The position numbers and the translations under genes were made by a program. The notes under the pieces were generated by a model, which was given only the letters and a program-made list of their open reading frames with translations, did not search any database and was not told where the DNA came from. From positions 1 through 29,392 of IMG/VR virus record IMGVR_UViG_3300017741_000032: a stretch of 29,392 nt of DNA; one strand, given 5' to 3'. Shown here one piece after another: positions 28,589 to 29,392 of the stretch. Position 1 is the stretch's first letter, and each line of letters starts with the position of its first letter. The stretch is from a virus.

Positions 28589-29392
28589 TAGACGTACAGT
28601 TATATATTGACAAGAGTAGTGACGATAATCAAGAATATGCTAGGGTTGATTTATTCGAGGATGAATCTATGACGTTGATTTCTTCTATACAAGATATAAA
28701 AGACTTCTCTAAGATATTCGCTGACTACTCAAGAACATTTAAGATTCCTGCTAACGATAGGAACAATAAACTGTTTAAGCATTTCTATAACCCAGATGTC
28801 AAAGGATTCAATGGTGCTACTAAAAAATTAGCTAAAATACATTTGAATTATATGCCTTTTAGGGAGGGTTACATATACCTACAGTCCACAGAGATGAAAA
28901 ATAACAAGGCGGCTAGTTATACTATTATATTCTATGGAGGTCTTATTAAACTAAGAGAGGCTTTAAAGGAAGAGAAATTAACCGCATTGGTTTCTAATTT
29001 AGATTCAGACTTAGAGAGGCTAACTTATAACAGTGCAACTGTAAAGGAAGGACTTACTAACGGTTTGTTTGGTGGGGATATTATATACCCTCTCATAACA
29101 TCAGAAAAAAGACTATATCACGACTCTTCTTCTGCATCCCCTAATTATGATGGCAATATATATCACGATTCCTCATCACCAGATTCGACAAGAGGGGTTG
29201 CTTACACAGACCTAAAACCTGCAATAAAAGTAACTAAACTAATAGAGGCTATAGAATCTAAATATACCTTATCGTTCACAGGATTCTTCGATACTACACC
29301 ACTGGATAATCTATATCTTTGGTTATCAAGAGAGAGTGGAGAGATAATAAATTATGGCACATCAGGAGAAATATCCAACAGCAAATCTATAA
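28585..29392 (+). CDS. Tail structural protein (3' incomplete)
   Basis: The ATG at 28585 overlaps the previous TGA; the frame is open to the last base, 269 codons and more, so the gene continues beyond the window. The N-terminal part (VDLFEDESMTLISSIQDIKD then FSKIFADYSRTFKIPANDRN and NKLFKHFYNPDV) is a well-known pattern in Bacteroidota phage and prophage structural proteins. It probably belongs to the tail tip. Two YHDSSS repeats occur at about 29116 and 29161. Confidence 0.65.
   Translation, partial: MIDVQLYIDKSSDDNQEYARVDLFEDESMTLISSIQDIKDFSKIFADYSRTFKIPANDRNNKLFKHFYNPDVKGFNGATKKLAKIHLNYMPFREGYIYLQSTEMKNNKAASYTIIFYGGLIKLREALKEEKLTALVSNLDSDLERLTYNSATVKEGLTNGLFGGDIIYPLITSEKRLYHDSSSASPNYDGNIYHDSSSPDSTRGVAYTDLKPAIKVTKLIEAIESKYTLSFTGFFDTTPLDNLYLWLSRESGEIINYGTSGEISNSKSI

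Noticed and set aside
1-29392. Integrase, repressor, attachment sites or insertion sequence
   Set aside because: No recombinase, transposase or CI/Cro-like gene and no terminal inverted repeats with target duplication were seen in the window.

Overview
The window is part of the genome of a tailed, siphovirus-like phage (or a near relative integrated in a host) of a Bacteroidota host, most likely a marine flavobacterium. The evidence is: an AT-rich genome with every credible gene on the + strand, packed with 1-35 base overlaps; A/T-rich leaders such as TAATTATG in place of Shine-Dalgarno sites; promoters of the Bacteroidota type (TTG, about 20 bases, TAnnTTTG); and virion proteins that resemble, from memory of families only, those of cultured marine flavophages. 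I see no integrase, repressor, tRNA or CRISPR array, so a lytic life style is favoured but not proven. Both ends cut through genes.

Layout. (1) 1-8913, head and adhesion: the end of a prohead protease/scaffold protein, major capsid protein, a tail-tube-like protein, a small virion protein, portal, head-tail adaptor, three small or unknown genes, a fibre, a fibre-associated protein and a 1016-residue three-LamG adhesin. (2) 8913-10488, lysis: small membrane proteins, an M15 peptidoglycan peptidase and a three-helix holin. (3) Terminator and consensus promoter at 10560-10623, then 10648-15834, replication and recombination: an ERF-like conserved protein, SSB, a helix-turn-helix protein, a primase-helicase, a RusA-like resolvase, a sigma-like factor, a PD-(D/E)XK nuclease and small genes. 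(4) Promoter at 15848, then 15895-19580: small genes, a RecB-type exonuclease (DUF3799-like), a SET-domain protein, a DnaA domain-IV-like protein and small and large terminase. (5) 19583-24279, accessory/early genes: many small unknown proteins and a ParB-fold protein followed by 21-bp-spaced repeats and a terminator, then a non-coding stretch with TTTTAGAGC-type repeats. (6) A 208-bp AT-rich control region, then 24488-29392, the tail module: a tail assembly chaperone with a probable -1 frameshift, two neck/tail-completion proteins and three large tail structural proteins, the last one incomplete.

How it works together: the strong TTG-N20-TAGATTTG promoters at 10593, 15848 and 19583 look like host-sigma (early/middle) promoters. 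The phage sigma-like factor could redirect transcription to the structural modules, which lack that consensus. Terminators after the capsid and tube genes may set their high dose relative to the portal. SSB, the ERF-like protein, the DUF3799 nuclease and the RusA-like protein would form a recombination set around the primase-helicase.

Most notable observations: a T9 slippery run with an uninterrupted, start-less -1 frame in the tail chaperone; a compact SET domain; a stand-alone DnaA domain IV-like protein; a promoter followed about 75 bp later by a terminator (candidate small RNA) after terL; and three clusters of phased repeats. No unequivocally new defence or anti-defence system was recognised.
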